Below, one piece after another: positions 18,989 to 27,547 of a stretch of DNA of 64,000 nucleotides (position 1 is its first letter; each line of letters starts with the position of its first letter). A program made the translations under genes and the position numbers. The notes under the pieces were generated by a model. The model had not been told where the DNA came from, made no database searches, and saw only the letters and a list, made by a program, of their open reading frames with translations. Origin of the DNA: Jiangella endophytica (GTDB taxonomy: Bacteria > Actinomycetota > Actinomycetes > Jiangellales > Jiangellaceae); the NCBI RefSeq assembly GCF_003427025.1, contig NZ_QVAI01000007.1, positions 62,001-126,000 on the forward strand. The letters are read 5' to 3'.

Positions 18989-21895
18989 TCACCCAATCTT
19001 CTCGGTGCCGGCCGCGTCGGGCTCCGCGGAGACGGCCACCGCGAGCGCCGTCCGCGACGCCACGCCGAGCTTGCGCATCGCGGCGCTGAGGTGCCGGTCG
19101 ACGGTGCGCGGAGAGAGGAACAGCGCCTCGGCGACCTGCCGGTTGGTCAGGCCTTGCGCGACGAGCCCGGCGACCTCCAGTTCGCGCGGCGACAGCTGGT
19201 CGCCATAGCCGCGCCGGCCGCCGCGCCAGGCCCGGGCGACGTCGACGCCGTGCGCACGCAGCACCTGGGCGACGCGGTCCGCGTCCCAGCGGGCACCGAG
19301 GTCGCGCAGCCGCCGCTGCACCGTGCCGAGCAGCTCCAGCGCGGCGGCGTCCGGCAGCAGCGCCAGCGCCTGCCGCTCCAGCGCGAGCAACTCCTGGTAA
19401 GGACGGGGCAGCTCGGCCCATGCCGCGGCGGCCGCGCCGAACAGCTGCGCGGCCGCGGCACCGGACCCGGCCACGATCCCCCGGCAGACCAGCAGCGCCG
19501 CCTGCGGCGCCGGCGCCGCGCGGTCACCGAGACCCGCCGCGAACAGCTCGGTCAACCGCGCCGCCTCGTCGCCTCTGCCGGCCCGCACCAGCGCGTCGGC
19601 GTGCACCGGCGCCAGCTCGGTGGCCCACAGCCAGATCCCCTTGCGCACCACCATCGCCATGGCGGGCTCGGTGACCCGCAGCGCGTTGGCGACGGCGTCG
19701 TCGGCGAGCGACAGCCGCCCGAGCGCGCCCGCCGGGCCCGTCTGCACGTCGACCAGCCCGCGCCGCACCGCCTCGGCGACGACCACCCGGAACTGGTCGG
19801 CGGCGTCGTCGCGGCGGCCGCCGGCGAGATCCAGCAGACCGAGGATCATCCGGGCCTCGAGCAGCGCCTCCGGCAGCGTGTCGGCGGACCCGGCAAGCTC
19901 CGTGACCCGCGCCGCCAGCCCGTCCCACGCGCCGCCGTGCCAGTCCAGGTTGGCCCGGGTGATCAGCGCCGAGTTCACCAGCCGCTGATACCCGGTCGCG
20001 GCGAGCAGGTCGACGGCGCCGTCCAGCTGCCGCCCGGCGACCGCGTCGCGACCCCAGCCGATCGCGGTGTGCCCGACGTTCATGCGGCACCGGCCCAGCT
20101 GGCGACGCTCGAACAGGCTGTCCGCGGCGGCCGCGTCGACCTCCTCGGCGGCGGCCCAGCCGGCTTCGTCGCCCATCATCAGCAGAGCGCTGGCGCGGTC
20201 GACCGCGAGCCACGTCTGTTCCTCGGCCGGGACCTGCGGGAACAGCGCCGTCGCGCGGTCGAGCCAGTCGCGGTGCCGGGTGACCGGCCAGACCTGCCCG
20301 CGCGGGTGCGACAGCGAGATCATCGCCCGCACCGCCAGTTCCGGGCGGGCCGCCAGCTCCCCCACGGCCGTCTCGACCTGCTCGATGCCATGGTCGAAGT
20401 CGCCCAGCTGCAGCCACAGCCGGCCCAGCAGCAGCCGGATCTCGCCGCGCCGACCGGCCGGCAGCTCCGGGCGGTCCAGGGCGGCGGCCAGCGTCGCGGC
20501 GACCACCAGCGCCAGCTCGCCGAGCGCAGCGACGCCCCAGGTGGCGGCCTGGCCGAGCTTGTGCGCCAGCCGCGCCTCCCGGTCCGGCGGGTGGGCCGCG
20601 GCGGTGAGCAGGTCGTTGAGCAGGACGACGGCGGCGCGGTCCTCGCCGGACCCCAGCGCGAGGTCGGCGGCGGCCTCGGCGTGCCGGCTCCACGCGGCGA
20701 CGTCGCCGGCCTCGCGGAAGTGCCGGCTCAGCCGCAGCACCGGCGGCGTCGGCAGCTCCTGCAGCGCGGCGGCGGCCTGGCCGTGCAGCAGCCGCCGCTC
20801 CGACACCGGCAGCGCCTCCTCCACCGCCCGCGACGCCAGCACGTGGCGGCAGACGAACCGGCCCGGCGCCGCCTCGCGCAGCAACCCCGACGTCAGCGCC
20901 GCGGCCAGCCCGGGCCGGGCGTCGTCGTCGCTCAGCCCGGCGACCCGCGCGAGCAGGACCCCGCCGGCCGGCTCGGCGAGGACGGCTGCGGCCTCGAGGA
21001 CGCGGCGGGCCGGCGGCGGCAGCCGGTCGACCCGTTCGAGCACGGAGTCGCGCACCGTCGGCGGCACCTGCAGGTCGTCGACGGCGCGGCGGGACCATTC
21101 GCCGCCGCGCCGGACGATGTCGCCGCGCTCGCGCAGCAGCGACAGACTCTCCTCCAGCGCGAGCGGCACGCCCTCGGTGCGGCGGTGCAGGAACGAGACG
21201 AACTCCGCCGAGACGTCGTCTGTGGCGAACATCGACGCGACGAGCGCGGTGGTCTCGCCGACCGTCAGCGGCTCCAGCGCCAGCTCCACGCGGCGCAACC
21301 CGGCCGGCGGCCGCGCCGTCAGCCGCAGCAGCGGCGACGCGGCCGGCACATCGGTGCCGCGGTAGGTGACGACCAGGGTGAGGTCGTGTGCCGTGGCCCC
21401 CACCAGCAGCGGCAGGAACTCCAGCGTCGCGGCGTCGGCCCAGTGCGCGTCCTCCAGCACCAGCACCTCGACGCCGGACCGCTCGACCAGTTCGGCCAGC
21501 GCGCGGAACAGCCGGTGGCGCGTCGAGCTGGGATCCTCCAGCGGCTCCAGCGCGGCCGGGAGGTGCTCGGCCCACTCCGGGAACAGCGGCCGCAGCGCAC
21601 CGGCCAGCGGGCTCAGCGCCACCCCGTCGACCGGCAGTCGATGCAGCGCGTCGACCAGCGGCCCCAGCGGGAACGGCTCGGCCAGCGGCGGGCAGGCCGC
21701 CACCAGTGTCGTCGCGGGATCGAGGGAGCCCAGCGCCTCCTGCACCAGCCGGGTCTTGCCGATGCCCGCCTCACCCTCGACCAGGACGAACGACGGCCCG
21801 CCGGCGCCGGACAGCGCGGCGGCGACGGCGGAGAGCTCGCTCTCGCGGCCGACGAAGGAGGAACCGGGTGACGTGTGCTGCCGGTCCACCCGCAC
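18989..21895 (-). CDS. LAL-type LuxR regulator with N-terminal ATPase
   Basis: 968 residues, the standard layout of large ATP-binding LuxR regulators (MalT/LAL class). An AAA/STAND ATPase begins at FVGRESELSAV (residue 14), with Walker A GEAGIGKT at 41-48 and a Walker B-like VLVLEDAHWAD near residue 144. A long helical TPR-like middle follows. The C-terminal LuxR helix-turn-helix is near residues 895-955 (LSPRELEVAGLVAQGLTNRQVAEALFLSP split over two helices). It would act as a DNA-binding activator; inducer and targets are unknown. GTG 21895 directly abuts GGGAGG, so GTG 21889, two codons later, may be the true start. It is divergent from a MarR gene. Confidence 0.88.
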   Translation of the reverse strand: MRVDRQHTSPGSSFVGRESELSAVAAALSGAGGPSFVLVEGEAGIGKTRLVQEALGSLDPATTLVAACPPLAEPFPLGPLVDALHRLPVDGVALSPLAGALRPLFPEWAEHLPAALEPLEDPSSTRHRLFRALAELVERSGVEVLVLEDAHWADAATLEFLPLLVGATAHDLTLVVTYRGTDVPAASPLLRLTARPPAGLRRVELALEPLTVGETTALVASMFATDDVSAEFVSFLHRRTEGVPLALEESLSLLRERGDIVRRGGEWSRRAVDDLQVPPTVRDSVLERVDRLPPPARRVLEAAAVLAEPAGGVLLARVAGLSDDDARPGLAAALTSGLLREAAPGRFVCRHVLASRAVEEALPVSERRLLHGQAAAALQELPTPPVLRLSRHFREAGDVAAWSRHAEAAADLALGSGEDRAAVVLLNDLLTAAAHPPDREARLAHKLGQAATWGVAALGELALVVAATLAAALDRPELPAGRRGEIRLLLGRLWLQLGDFDHGIEQVETAVGELAARPELAVRAMISLSHPRGQVWPVTRHRDWLDRATALFPQVPAEEQTWLAVDRASALLMMGDEAGWAAAEEVDAAAADSLFERRQLGRCRMNVGHTAIGWGRDAVAGRQLDGAVDLLAATGYQRLVNSALITRANLDWHGGAWDGLAARVTELAGSADTLPEALLEARMILGLLDLAGGRRDDAADQFRVVVAEAVRRGLVDVQTGPAGALGRLSLADDAVANALRVTEPAMAMVVRKGIWLWATELAPVHADALVRAGRGDEAARLTELFAAGLGDRAAPAPQAALLVCRGIVAGSGAAAAQLFGAAAAAWAELPRPYQELLALERQALALLPDAAALELLGTVQRRLRDLGARWDADRVAQVLRAHGVDVARAWRGGRRGYGDQLSPRELEVAGLVAQGLTNRQVAEALFLSPRTVDRHLSAAMRKLGVASRTALAVAVSAEPDAAGTEKIG

Positions 21896-22043
21896 CTCCC
21901 GTCGCGCCGCAGCATCGTGGTCTGCCGGCCGGTCCGCCCGCCGGGTCGGCGTCCAGCCAGCCTAGAGCAGTTGCGGTCCGGGCCGATGCCGGGCGGCGAC
22001 ACCCAGGAGTAGGTTCGGATCACGAGGACACGGGGGAGGTGCG

Positions 22044-22538
22044 GTGGACGACCACGCCCACACCAGCGGCGCGCTGGGCCGCAGCGTCGGCGCCGACGAG
22101 CCGGCCGGCCCGCAAGCAAGGGAGTTCGCCGACGCGCTCATGGCGTTCCTGTCGGCGTCGCGGCGTACCCGGGGGCGGCTGCAGCCGTTGTTCGACGACA
22201 TCACCGTGCCGCAACTGGTGCTGCTCGACGCCATCGAGGAGTGCGGCCACGACGGTGTGAGCGCTGTCGCGGAGCTGACCGGCCTCAGCCAGCCGACGGT
22301 CACCCGCAGCGCCGGCGCCCTGGTCCGCGACGGCCTCGTCCGTGACGGGCAGGTCGGCGGCGACGGCCGGCGGCGGGTGCTGGAACTGACCGAGCGGGGC
22401 AGCACCCTGCTCACCGCCAAACGCGCCGTCGTCGCCGGTCATCTGGCCGGCGCCTGGGACAACCTCGCCCCCGCCGAGCAGGCACTGGTGGTGCCGTTGC
22501 TGCGCCACCTCACCGAACTGGTCGACAAGCTGTTCTGA
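22044..22538 (+). CDS. MarR-family transcriptional regulator
   Basis: 164 residues from GTG 22044, with GGGGGAGGT upstream. The winged helix-turn-helix is at about residues 55-125: SAVAELTGLSQPTVTRSAGA is the recognition region, and DGRRRVLELTERG is the wing with the conserved Asp-Arg pair. Helices on each side should form the dimer interface. MarR proteins are small-molecule- or redox-responsive repressors. It is divergent from the LAL regulator (about 150 bases between starts), so it may control itself and that gene. It does not resemble the second MarR protein in the window closely outside the HTH. Confidence 0.88.
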   Translation: MDDHAHTSGALGRSVGADEPAGPQAREFADALMAFLSASRRTRGRLQPLFDDITVPQLVLLDAIEECGHDGVSAVAELTGLSQPTVTRSAGALVRDGLVRDGQVGGDGRRRVLELTERGSTLLTAKRAVVAGHLAGAWDNLAPAEQALVVPLLRHLTELVDKLF

Positions 22539-22567
22539 CGAGAGCCTGGCGCGCCACCCTGTTCCTG

Positions 22568-22577
22568 CTATATAAAT
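22568..22577 (+). promoter_or_regulatory. Candidate -10 region before a small membrane-protein gene
   Basis: CTATATAAAT is the most A/T-rich decamer in this part of the window and contains TATAAAT. It lies about 90 bases upstream of the GTG at 22665. No good -35 element is seen upstream, so this is only a candidate. Confidence 0.3.
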
Positions 22578-22664
22578 CGGCGTAACCTTGAAAGTGACGA
22601 GCTGTTGGGTCTGGGTAAGACCAGCAGTGAGTACCGCAGCCGCAATGACGCGGAGGTGAGCAAC

Positions 22665-22967
22665 GTGAGCTACGGTTCGGCACACCTCATGCATGCGATG
22701 CTCGACGGCTTGCGCTATGTCCTGTGGGTCGTCGTCAGCGGGTTCGCCGTGGTCGGCGCCGCGTTCTACGGCGGGTCCGGAGTGGCCGCCGTCTGGCAGA
22801 AGGCGGGTCCACCGGCACGCCGTCGCAGCGACGAGATCGCCCGCGAGGCCGCCGAGGGCATCGCCGAGATCGAGGCCTTCCTGGCAGCGCAGCAGCCCAG
22901 CGAGCCGCCGGAACCACCGCCGGCGCCACGACCGAAGCGCCCGCCCACGTCCGGCGAGGCGGTCTGA
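22665..22967 (+). CDS. Small single-helix membrane protein of unknown function
   Basis: 100 residues if translation starts at GTG 22665, which has GGAGGTGAG at the proper distance; the frame is open to 22605. Residues about 12-38 form one membrane helix (YVLWVVVSGFAVVGAAFYGG). A charged helix follows (SDEIAREAAEGIAEIEAFLAAQ), possibly a coiled coil, then a Pro-rich tail (EPPEPPPAPRPKRPP). I do not recognise a family. It lies 15 bases upstream of the methyltransferase gene on the same strand and is probably co-transcribed with it. Confidence 0.6.
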   Translation: MSYGSAHLMHAMLDGLRYVLWVVVSGFAVVGAAFYGGSGVAAVWQKAGPPARRRSDEIAREAAEGIAEIEAFLAAQQPSEPPEPPPAPRPKRPPTSGEAV

Positions 22968-22982
22968 TGCGACGATGCGGCC

Positions 22983-23723
22983 ATGACCGAGGAATACCGG
23001 TTCTACGGTGACCTCGCCGGCTGGTGGCCACTGATCTCACCGCCGGACGAGTACGCCGAGGAGGCCGCGATCGCCGCCACGGCGCTGGAGTCCGCCGGCG
23101 TCCCCGTCCGCGACGTGCTCGAGCTGGGCAGCGGTGGCGGGCACAACGCCGTCCACCTGAAGCGGCGGTTCACGCTGACGCTGGTCGACCTGTCGCCGCG
23201 GATGCTCGAGGTGTCGCGCCGGCTCAACCCGGAGTGCGAGCACGTCGAGGGCGACATGCGCGAGCTGCGCCTGGGCCGCGCGTTCGACGCGGTGTTCGTG
23301 CACGACGCGGTCGACTACATGGTCACCGAGGACGACCTGCGCCGGACGGTGGAGACGGCGTTCGCGCACTGCCGGCCGGGCGGCGCGGCGGTGTTCGTCC
23401 CGGACCACACGGCGGAGACGTTCGAGGAGAGCACCGAGCACGGCGGGGCCGACGACGCCGACGGGCGCGGCGCGCGGTTCCTCGGCTGGACGTGGGATCC
23501 GGACCCGGACGACACCTGGGTGCGCACGGAGTACGTGCTGCTGCTGCGCGAGAGGGACGGCAGCACCGAGACCGTGCACGAGACGCACCGCACGGGCTGC
23601 TTCAGCCGCGACGTCTGGCACCGGCTGCTCGGCGGCGCCGGGTTCGAGCCGCTGCTGCTGACCCGCAGCGACGGCCCGGACGACCCGCCGCGCGACCTGT
23701 TCATCGGGCACCGTCCGGCCTGA
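22983..23723 (+). CDS. Class I SAM-dependent methyltransferase
   Basis: 246 residues. The SAM-binding motif I is VLELGSGGGHNAVHL (about residues 47-61), followed by LTLVDLSPRML (acidic end of strand 2), EGDMRELRLG (motif around residue 91) and DAVFVHDAVDYM (motif IV-like). The fold is the Rossmann-like class I type; the methyl acceptor is not evident. The N-terminus MTEEYRFYGDLAGWWPLISP resembles a group of small actinobacterial methyltransferases usually annotated only by fold. Its last 23 bases overlap the 3' end of the convergent GntR gene, an unusually deep convergent overlap. Confidence 0.85.
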   Translation: MTEEYRFYGDLAGWWPLISPPDEYAEEAAIAATALESAGVPVRDVLELGSGGGHNAVHLKRRFTLTLVDLSPRMLEVSRRLNPECEHVEGDMRELRLGRAFDAVFVHDAVDYMVTEDDLRRTVETAFAHCRPGGAAVFVPDHTAETFEESTEHGGADDADGRGARFLGWTWDPDPDDTWVRTEYVLLLRERDGSTETVHETHRTGCFSRDVWHRLLGGAGFEPLLLTRSDGPDDPPRDLFIGHRPA

Positions 23724-24363
23724 CCAGCGCCCGCTGGTACGCCACGGCAGAGCGGCGGACGTGCGCCCGCGACGCGCGTTCTGCCCGCACCGCGTCGCCG
23801 GTCGCGATGGCGGCCGTGATGGCCTCGTGCTCGCGCAGGGTCCGGGTGACCCCGCCGGACGGCCGGCCCGACCACGCGAGCCGGATCTGGCCGCTGAGGT
23901 TGTCCGTCACCCGGGCCAGCCGCTCGTTGCCGGACGCGTGCCAGATGGCCCGGTGGAACTCGACGTCGAGGTCGCGCAGGCCGGCGAGATCGCCGTCGAT
24001 GCCGTGCTCGCGCTGCTTGACCAGCAGCGGGTGGAGGACGGTCCGGACGAACTCCCGGGCGGACGGCGACCGTGCCACCCGCCGCGCGGCGACGCCGTCG
24101 AGCATCTCGCGCAGTTCGTAGATCTCCAGCATCTCCCGCAGGCCGATCTCGGGCACGCGGAAACCGCGGTGCGGGATCGCGACGAGGAAGCCGTCGCGCT
24201 CCAGAGCGGCGAGCGCGGACTTGATCGGCGTGGCGGACAGCCCGAGCCGCTCGGACAGCAACCGCACGATCAGCTTCGTCCCGGGGGGCAGCTCACCGCC
24301 GACGATCATGGCGCGGATGTCGCTGTAGGCGGACTGCGCCAGGGTCCGCTCGTCGTTGGGCAC
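23701..24363 (-). CDS. GntR-family regulator (FCD/FadR subfamily)
   Basis: 220 residues. The N-terminal winged helix is at about residues 8-72: AYSDIRAMIVGGELPPGTKL, then LSERLGLSATPIKSALAALERDGFL and a wing PHRGFRV. The C-terminal all-helical FCD domain covers 80-210, with D-x-x-FHRAIWHASGN and two later His residues (LREHEAI, RAHVRRS) as the expected metal/ligand-binding set. FCD regulators sense small carboxylates or sugar acids. The gene lies between the methyltransferase (overlapping 3' ends) and the flavin oxidase on the same strand 51 bases upstream, so it could be co-transcribed with the oxidase. Confidence 0.87.
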   Translation of the reverse strand: MPNDERTLAQSAYSDIRAMIVGGELPPGTKLIVRLLSERLGLSATPIKSALAALERDGFLVAIPHRGFRVPEIGLREMLEIYELREMLDGVAARRVARSPSAREFVRTVLHPLLVKQREHGIDGDLAGLRDLDVEFHRAIWHASGNERLARVTDNLSGQIRLAWSGRPSGGVTRTLREHEAITAAIATGDAVRAERASRAHVRRSAVAYQRALVRPDGAR

Positions 24364-24414
24364 AGGGCATCATGGCACCGGGTCCGGGCGCTGTGAACCC
24401 CTCGCCGCCGCCGT

Positions 24415-25740
24415 TCACGACGCCACGGCCGGCGCGATGTTGTGGTTGAGGTGGAAGACGTTCTCCGCGTCGTAGGCCGTCTTGACCGCGGTCAGCCGGT
24501 CCAGCTTCGCCGGACGGTACGCGCGGCGCACGCCGGCGGCGCCCTCGTCGCTGAGCGCGTTGACGTACGCGCCGCTGGAGAACGGCTCGACCGCGGCGGC
24601 GGTCCGGCGTGCGACGGCCATCCGCTCGGCGTCCTCGGCGGCGTCGCTCCACCGGGCGGCGGCGACGTACTCGAAGGCGGCGTCGCGCTGGCTGAACGCG
24701 GCGTCGTCGTCGGGGACGTCGGCGATGGCGCCGCCGTAGGCCTGCAGGCTGATCCCCATGTCGGCCGCGCCGTGCTCGACCATCGCGTCGATCGCCTCGT
24801 CCGGCAGGCCGCGCACGTAGTGGCCCTTCCAGTAGCGGCGGTACGCGTGCCCCTCCGGCGAGTCCTCGCGGGTCTGCAGGTCGACGTAGGACAGCTCGCC
24901 GACGTTCTCCGTCACGGGCACGCCCAGCGAACGCAGCCGCGGCAGCAGGTCCGCCGCGTGCTCCGTCGGGCCGGCCCACACGTACCCGACGGTGACCAGC
25001 CCGCGGCCCATCGACGCGGCGAAGGTGGCCTGACGGGGCGCGTCGGCGCTGAGGTCGCGCCAGCCGCGCAGCACCGCGGCGGCCTGGTCGAGCGGATAGG
25101 TCAGCTCGGCGACGTAGGCGCGGGTGCCGGTGGCGTGCAGCCGGAACTCGAACTCGGTGACGATGCCGAAGTTGCCGCCGCCGCCACGCAACGCCCAGAA
25201 CAGCTCCGGGTGCTCGTCGCGCGTGACCCGCAGCCGCTCGCCGTCCGCTGTCACCAGCTCGTAGGAGACGACGTTGTCGCAGGTCAAGCCGTACTGACGG
25301 GCCAGCCAGCCCATACCGCCACCGAGAGTGAGGCCGCCGACGCCGGTGTGCGAGACGTTGCCGGCGGTGGTCGCCAGGCCGTGCCGCTGCGCCGCGACGT
25401 CCAGCGCGCCGAGCAGCGCGCCGCCCTGCACCCGGGCCCGCCGGGTGGCCGGGTCGACGGTGACCGCGGCCATCGGAGTGAGGTCGATCATCAGGCCGTC
25501 CTCGGGCACCGACATCCCCAGCACGCTGTGACCGCCGCACCGGACGCCGATCTCCAGGCCCAGGTCGCGGGCCAGGCGCACCGCGGCGGTGACGTCGTCC
25601 GAGCTCGCGCAGCGGACGATCATCCGCGGCCGGCGGTCCACCATGGCGTTCCAGACCGAGCGGGTGCGGTCGTAACCCTGGTCGCCCGGCAGGACCAGCC
25701 GGTCGCCGAGCCGCTCGCGAAGGTGTGCTGTCGTCGTCAT
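24415..25740 (-). CDS. BBE-type FAD-linked oxidase (berberine-bridge-enzyme family)
   Basis: 441 residues. The FAD-binding PCMH domain covers about 35-205, with the flavin-attaching histidine in CGGHSVLGMS (about residue 70). At the second attachment position of bicovalent members this protein has NVSHTGVGG, with no cysteine, so only single covalent attachment is expected. The glycine-rich ALRGGGGNFGIVTEF follows, and the C-terminal BBE motif is YDAENVFHLNHNIAP. Such enzymes oxidise sugars, alkaloids or polyketide intermediates with oxygen. The start is 47 bases from the divergent MocR gene, which is its probable regulator. A second family member lies at 47843-49153. Confidence 0.85.
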   Translation of the reverse strand: MTTTAHLRERLGDRLVLPGDQGYDRTRSVWNAMVDRRPRMIVRCASSDDVTAAVRLARDLGLEIGVRCGGHSVLGMSVPEDGLMIDLTPMAAVTVDPATRRARVQGGALLGALDVAAQRHGLATTAGNVSHTGVGGLTLGGGMGWLARQYGLTCDNVVSYELVTADGERLRVTRDEHPELFWALRGGGGNFGIVTEFEFRLHATGTRAYVAELTYPLDQAAAVLRGWRDLSADAPRQATFAASMGRGLVTVGYVWAGPTEHAADLLPRLRSLGVPVTENVGELSYVDLQTREDSPEGHAYRRYWKGHYVRGLPDEAIDAMVEHGAADMGISLQAYGGAIADVPDDDAAFSQRDAAFEYVAAARWSDAAEDAERMAVARRTAAAVEPFSSGAYVNALSDEGAAGVRRAYRPAKLDRLTAVKTAYDAENVFHLNHNIAPAVAS

Positions 25741-25761
25741 GTGCCGAGCATCACAGTCCGG

Positions 25762-25782
25762 TGGACCGCGCGATAAGGTCCA
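25762..25782. promoter_or_regulatory. Candidate MocR operator in the divergent intergenic region
   Basis: TGGACC-N9-GGTCCA is an inverted repeat in the 47 bases between the flavin oxidase and MocR starts. A further GTCC stands just before the first arm. Position alone makes it the best candidate binding site for the adjacent MocR protein; there is no independent proof. Confidence 0.45.
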
Positions 25783-25787
25783 ATGAC

Positions 25788-27200
25788 ATGGCGGGACCCC
25801 GGACCAATTCCACCGGCGAGAGCCTGCTGGTCACGCTGGACCGCGGCAGCGGCGAGCCGCTGCACCGGCAGCTCGCGGCGGCCGTGCGCGACGGCGTCCG
25901 GTCCGGCCGGCTGCGCCGTGGCACCACTCTCCCGCCCACCCGCCGCCTCGCCGGCGAGCTGGGCGTGTCCCGCGGCGTCGTCGTCGAGGCGTACCAGCAA
26001 CTGGTCGCCGAGGGCTATCTGACCAGCAGGACCGGCGGCTACACCGAGGTCGTGGCCGCGCCGGCGGCCCAGCGCGCGGCGGCCGCGCCGGCCACACAGC
26101 CGGCGCCCGCCGTCGACTTCGGCTACGGCCGCTACGACGTCGCGAACTTCCCGCGCGCCGCGTGGCTGCGGTCGATCCGCCGGGCCTACGCGCAGGCGCC
26201 GAACGAGCGGTTCGGGTACCTGTCCGGCCGCGGCGTGCCGGAGCTGCACGAGGCGCTGGCCGACTACCTCAACCGGGTCCGCGGCACGGCGGCGTTCCCG
26301 GACACCATCGTCATCAGCAACGGGTACGCGCAGGGCATCGCGCTGCTGGCCCAGGTGCTGGCCGCCCGCGGCGCCCGCCGCGTCGCCGTCGAGGACCCGT
26401 CAGCCGACGACGACCTGCGGCCGATGGCCCGCACCCTGGGCCTGGAGATCACGGGCGTGCCCGTCGACGACGACGGCATCCGCACCGACGCGTTCGACGG
26501 CCTCGACGCCGACGCACTGGTGCTGACCCCGACGCATCAGTGGCCCACGGGCGCCGTGCTGTCCGCACAGCGCCGGGCCGCCGTCCTGCGGTGGGCGGCC
26601 GAGCGGGGCGCGCTGGTGGTCGAGGACGACTACGACGCCGAGTACCGCTACGACCGCTCGCCGGTGGGCGCGATGCAGGGCCTGGCCCCGGACCTCGTCG
26701 CCTACTCGGGCACGGCCAGCAAGACGCTGGCGCCGGGGCTGCGTCTGGGCTGGCTGGTGCTGCCCCGGTCGTGGGTCGACGAGGTCGCCGAGGCGAAGCT
26801 GCTGGCCGACCGGGGCTCGCCGGTGCTCGACCAGCTGGCGTTCGCCGACTTCCTGGCGCACGGCGAGTTCGACCGGCACCTGCGCCGGATGCGGCCGGTG
26901 TACCGTCGCCGGCGCGACGTGCTGCTGGCGGCGCTCGCCGCCCAGCTGCCCGAACTGGAGCCGGCCGGCATCTCGGCCGGGTTGCACCTCGTCACCTGGC
27001 TGCCCGCCGACGTCGACGAGACGGCGCTGGTGGCGGCCGCTGCCCACCGTGGCGTGCGCGTGAATGGTGTCACACCGTACCGCCTTTCTCGGGCCGGACG
27101 AGGCGGTTTGATCTTCGGCTATTCGGCCCTGAACGAACGCGCAGTCGCGGACGGAGTCGCAAGGCTGGCCGCCGCGTTTGCGGAGCTGCGCCGGAGTTGA
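25788..27200 (+). CDS. MocR-type regulator (GntR winged helix fused to aminotransferase domain)
   Basis: 470 residues from ATG 25788. Residues about 15-85 are the GntR winged helix (PLHRQLAAAVRDGVRSGRL, then LPPTRRLAGELGVSRGVVVEAY). A linker rich in Ala/Pro leads to a fold type I PLP-dependent aminotransferase domain, with LSGRGVPELHEALADYL, LVVEDDYDAEYRYDR and the PLP lysine K312 in SGTASKTLAPG. Some MocR proteins (PdxR, GabR) sense PLP or amino acids; the effector here is unknown. MocR proteins generally control a divergent neighbour, which here is the FAD-linked oxidase. The last 50 codons are intact, ending AAAFAELRRS. Confidence 0.92.
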   Translation: MAGPRTNSTGESLLVTLDRGSGEPLHRQLAAAVRDGVRSGRLRRGTTLPPTRRLAGELGVSRGVVVEAYQQLVAEGYLTSRTGGYTEVVAAPAAQRAAAAPATQPAPAVDFGYGRYDVANFPRAAWLRSIRRAYAQAPNERFGYLSGRGVPELHEALADYLNRVRGTAAFPDTIVISNGYAQGIALLAQVLAARGARRVAVEDPSADDDLRPMARTLGLEITGVPVDDDGIRTDAFDGLDADALVLTPTHQWPTGAVLSAQRRAAVLRWAAERGALVVEDDYDAEYRYDRSPVGAMQGLAPDLVAYSGTASKTLAPGLRLGWLVLPRSWVDEVAEAKLLADRGSPVLDQLAFADFLAHGEFDRHLRRMRPVYRRRRDVLLAALAAQLPELEPAGISAGLHLVTWLPADVDETALVAAAAHRGVRVNGVTPYRLSRAGRGGLIFGYSALNERAVADGVARLAAAFAELRRS

Positions 27201-27547
27201 TCTCCGCACCGCCCGCCCGTCGGCCACGGCGACCGGTCGTGATCACGGCCGGACCGAGATCCGCTGGTCGGGGACCCATCAGCGAGATTTTCTGGATCCA
27301 GATGCGCAAGACGGGGTCAATGGGTTAGTGTTGTTTGACGAGCCGCCCTGCCGTTTTGCCCCCCAAATTGGCAGGGTGGCCCTTTTTTGCCCGGAGTGCT
27401 TTCTCCGCGCCTCAAACCGCATCTCGCGGTGACTTCTGCCACACATTTTCCGGAGATTTCTCCCGGGCCCTCTTTTGGTCGTTTTGGTCACGCGCCGACC
27501 CGGCCGGGGGGCCACTTGCCGTGCGCTACCCTTGAAGCACCGACATA
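27201..27547. other. Non-coding gap between MocR and MarR genes
   Basis: 347 bases with noticeably lower GC than the genes around it, including T-rich stretches near 27390-27480. It holds one good intrinsic terminator for the MocR transcript. The rest presumably carries the promoter of the MarR operon; no unmistakable -35/-10 pair is seen. Confidence 0.5.
27342..27389 (+). terminator. Intrinsic terminator after the MocR gene
   Basis: GCCGCCCTGCC pairs with GGCAGGGTGGC (one G-T pair) across a 17-base loop and is followed by CCTTTTTTG. It is the only classical hairpin-plus-T-run terminator that I found in the window. It lies 141 bases past the MocR stop codon. Confidence 0.7.

Noticed and set aside
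18839-21871. A 1,010-codon plus-strand frame opposite the LAL regulator
   Set aside because: It is rich in Gln, Arg, Gly and Val with no domain, and the minus-strand frame encodes a full LAL protein with Walker and LuxR motifs.
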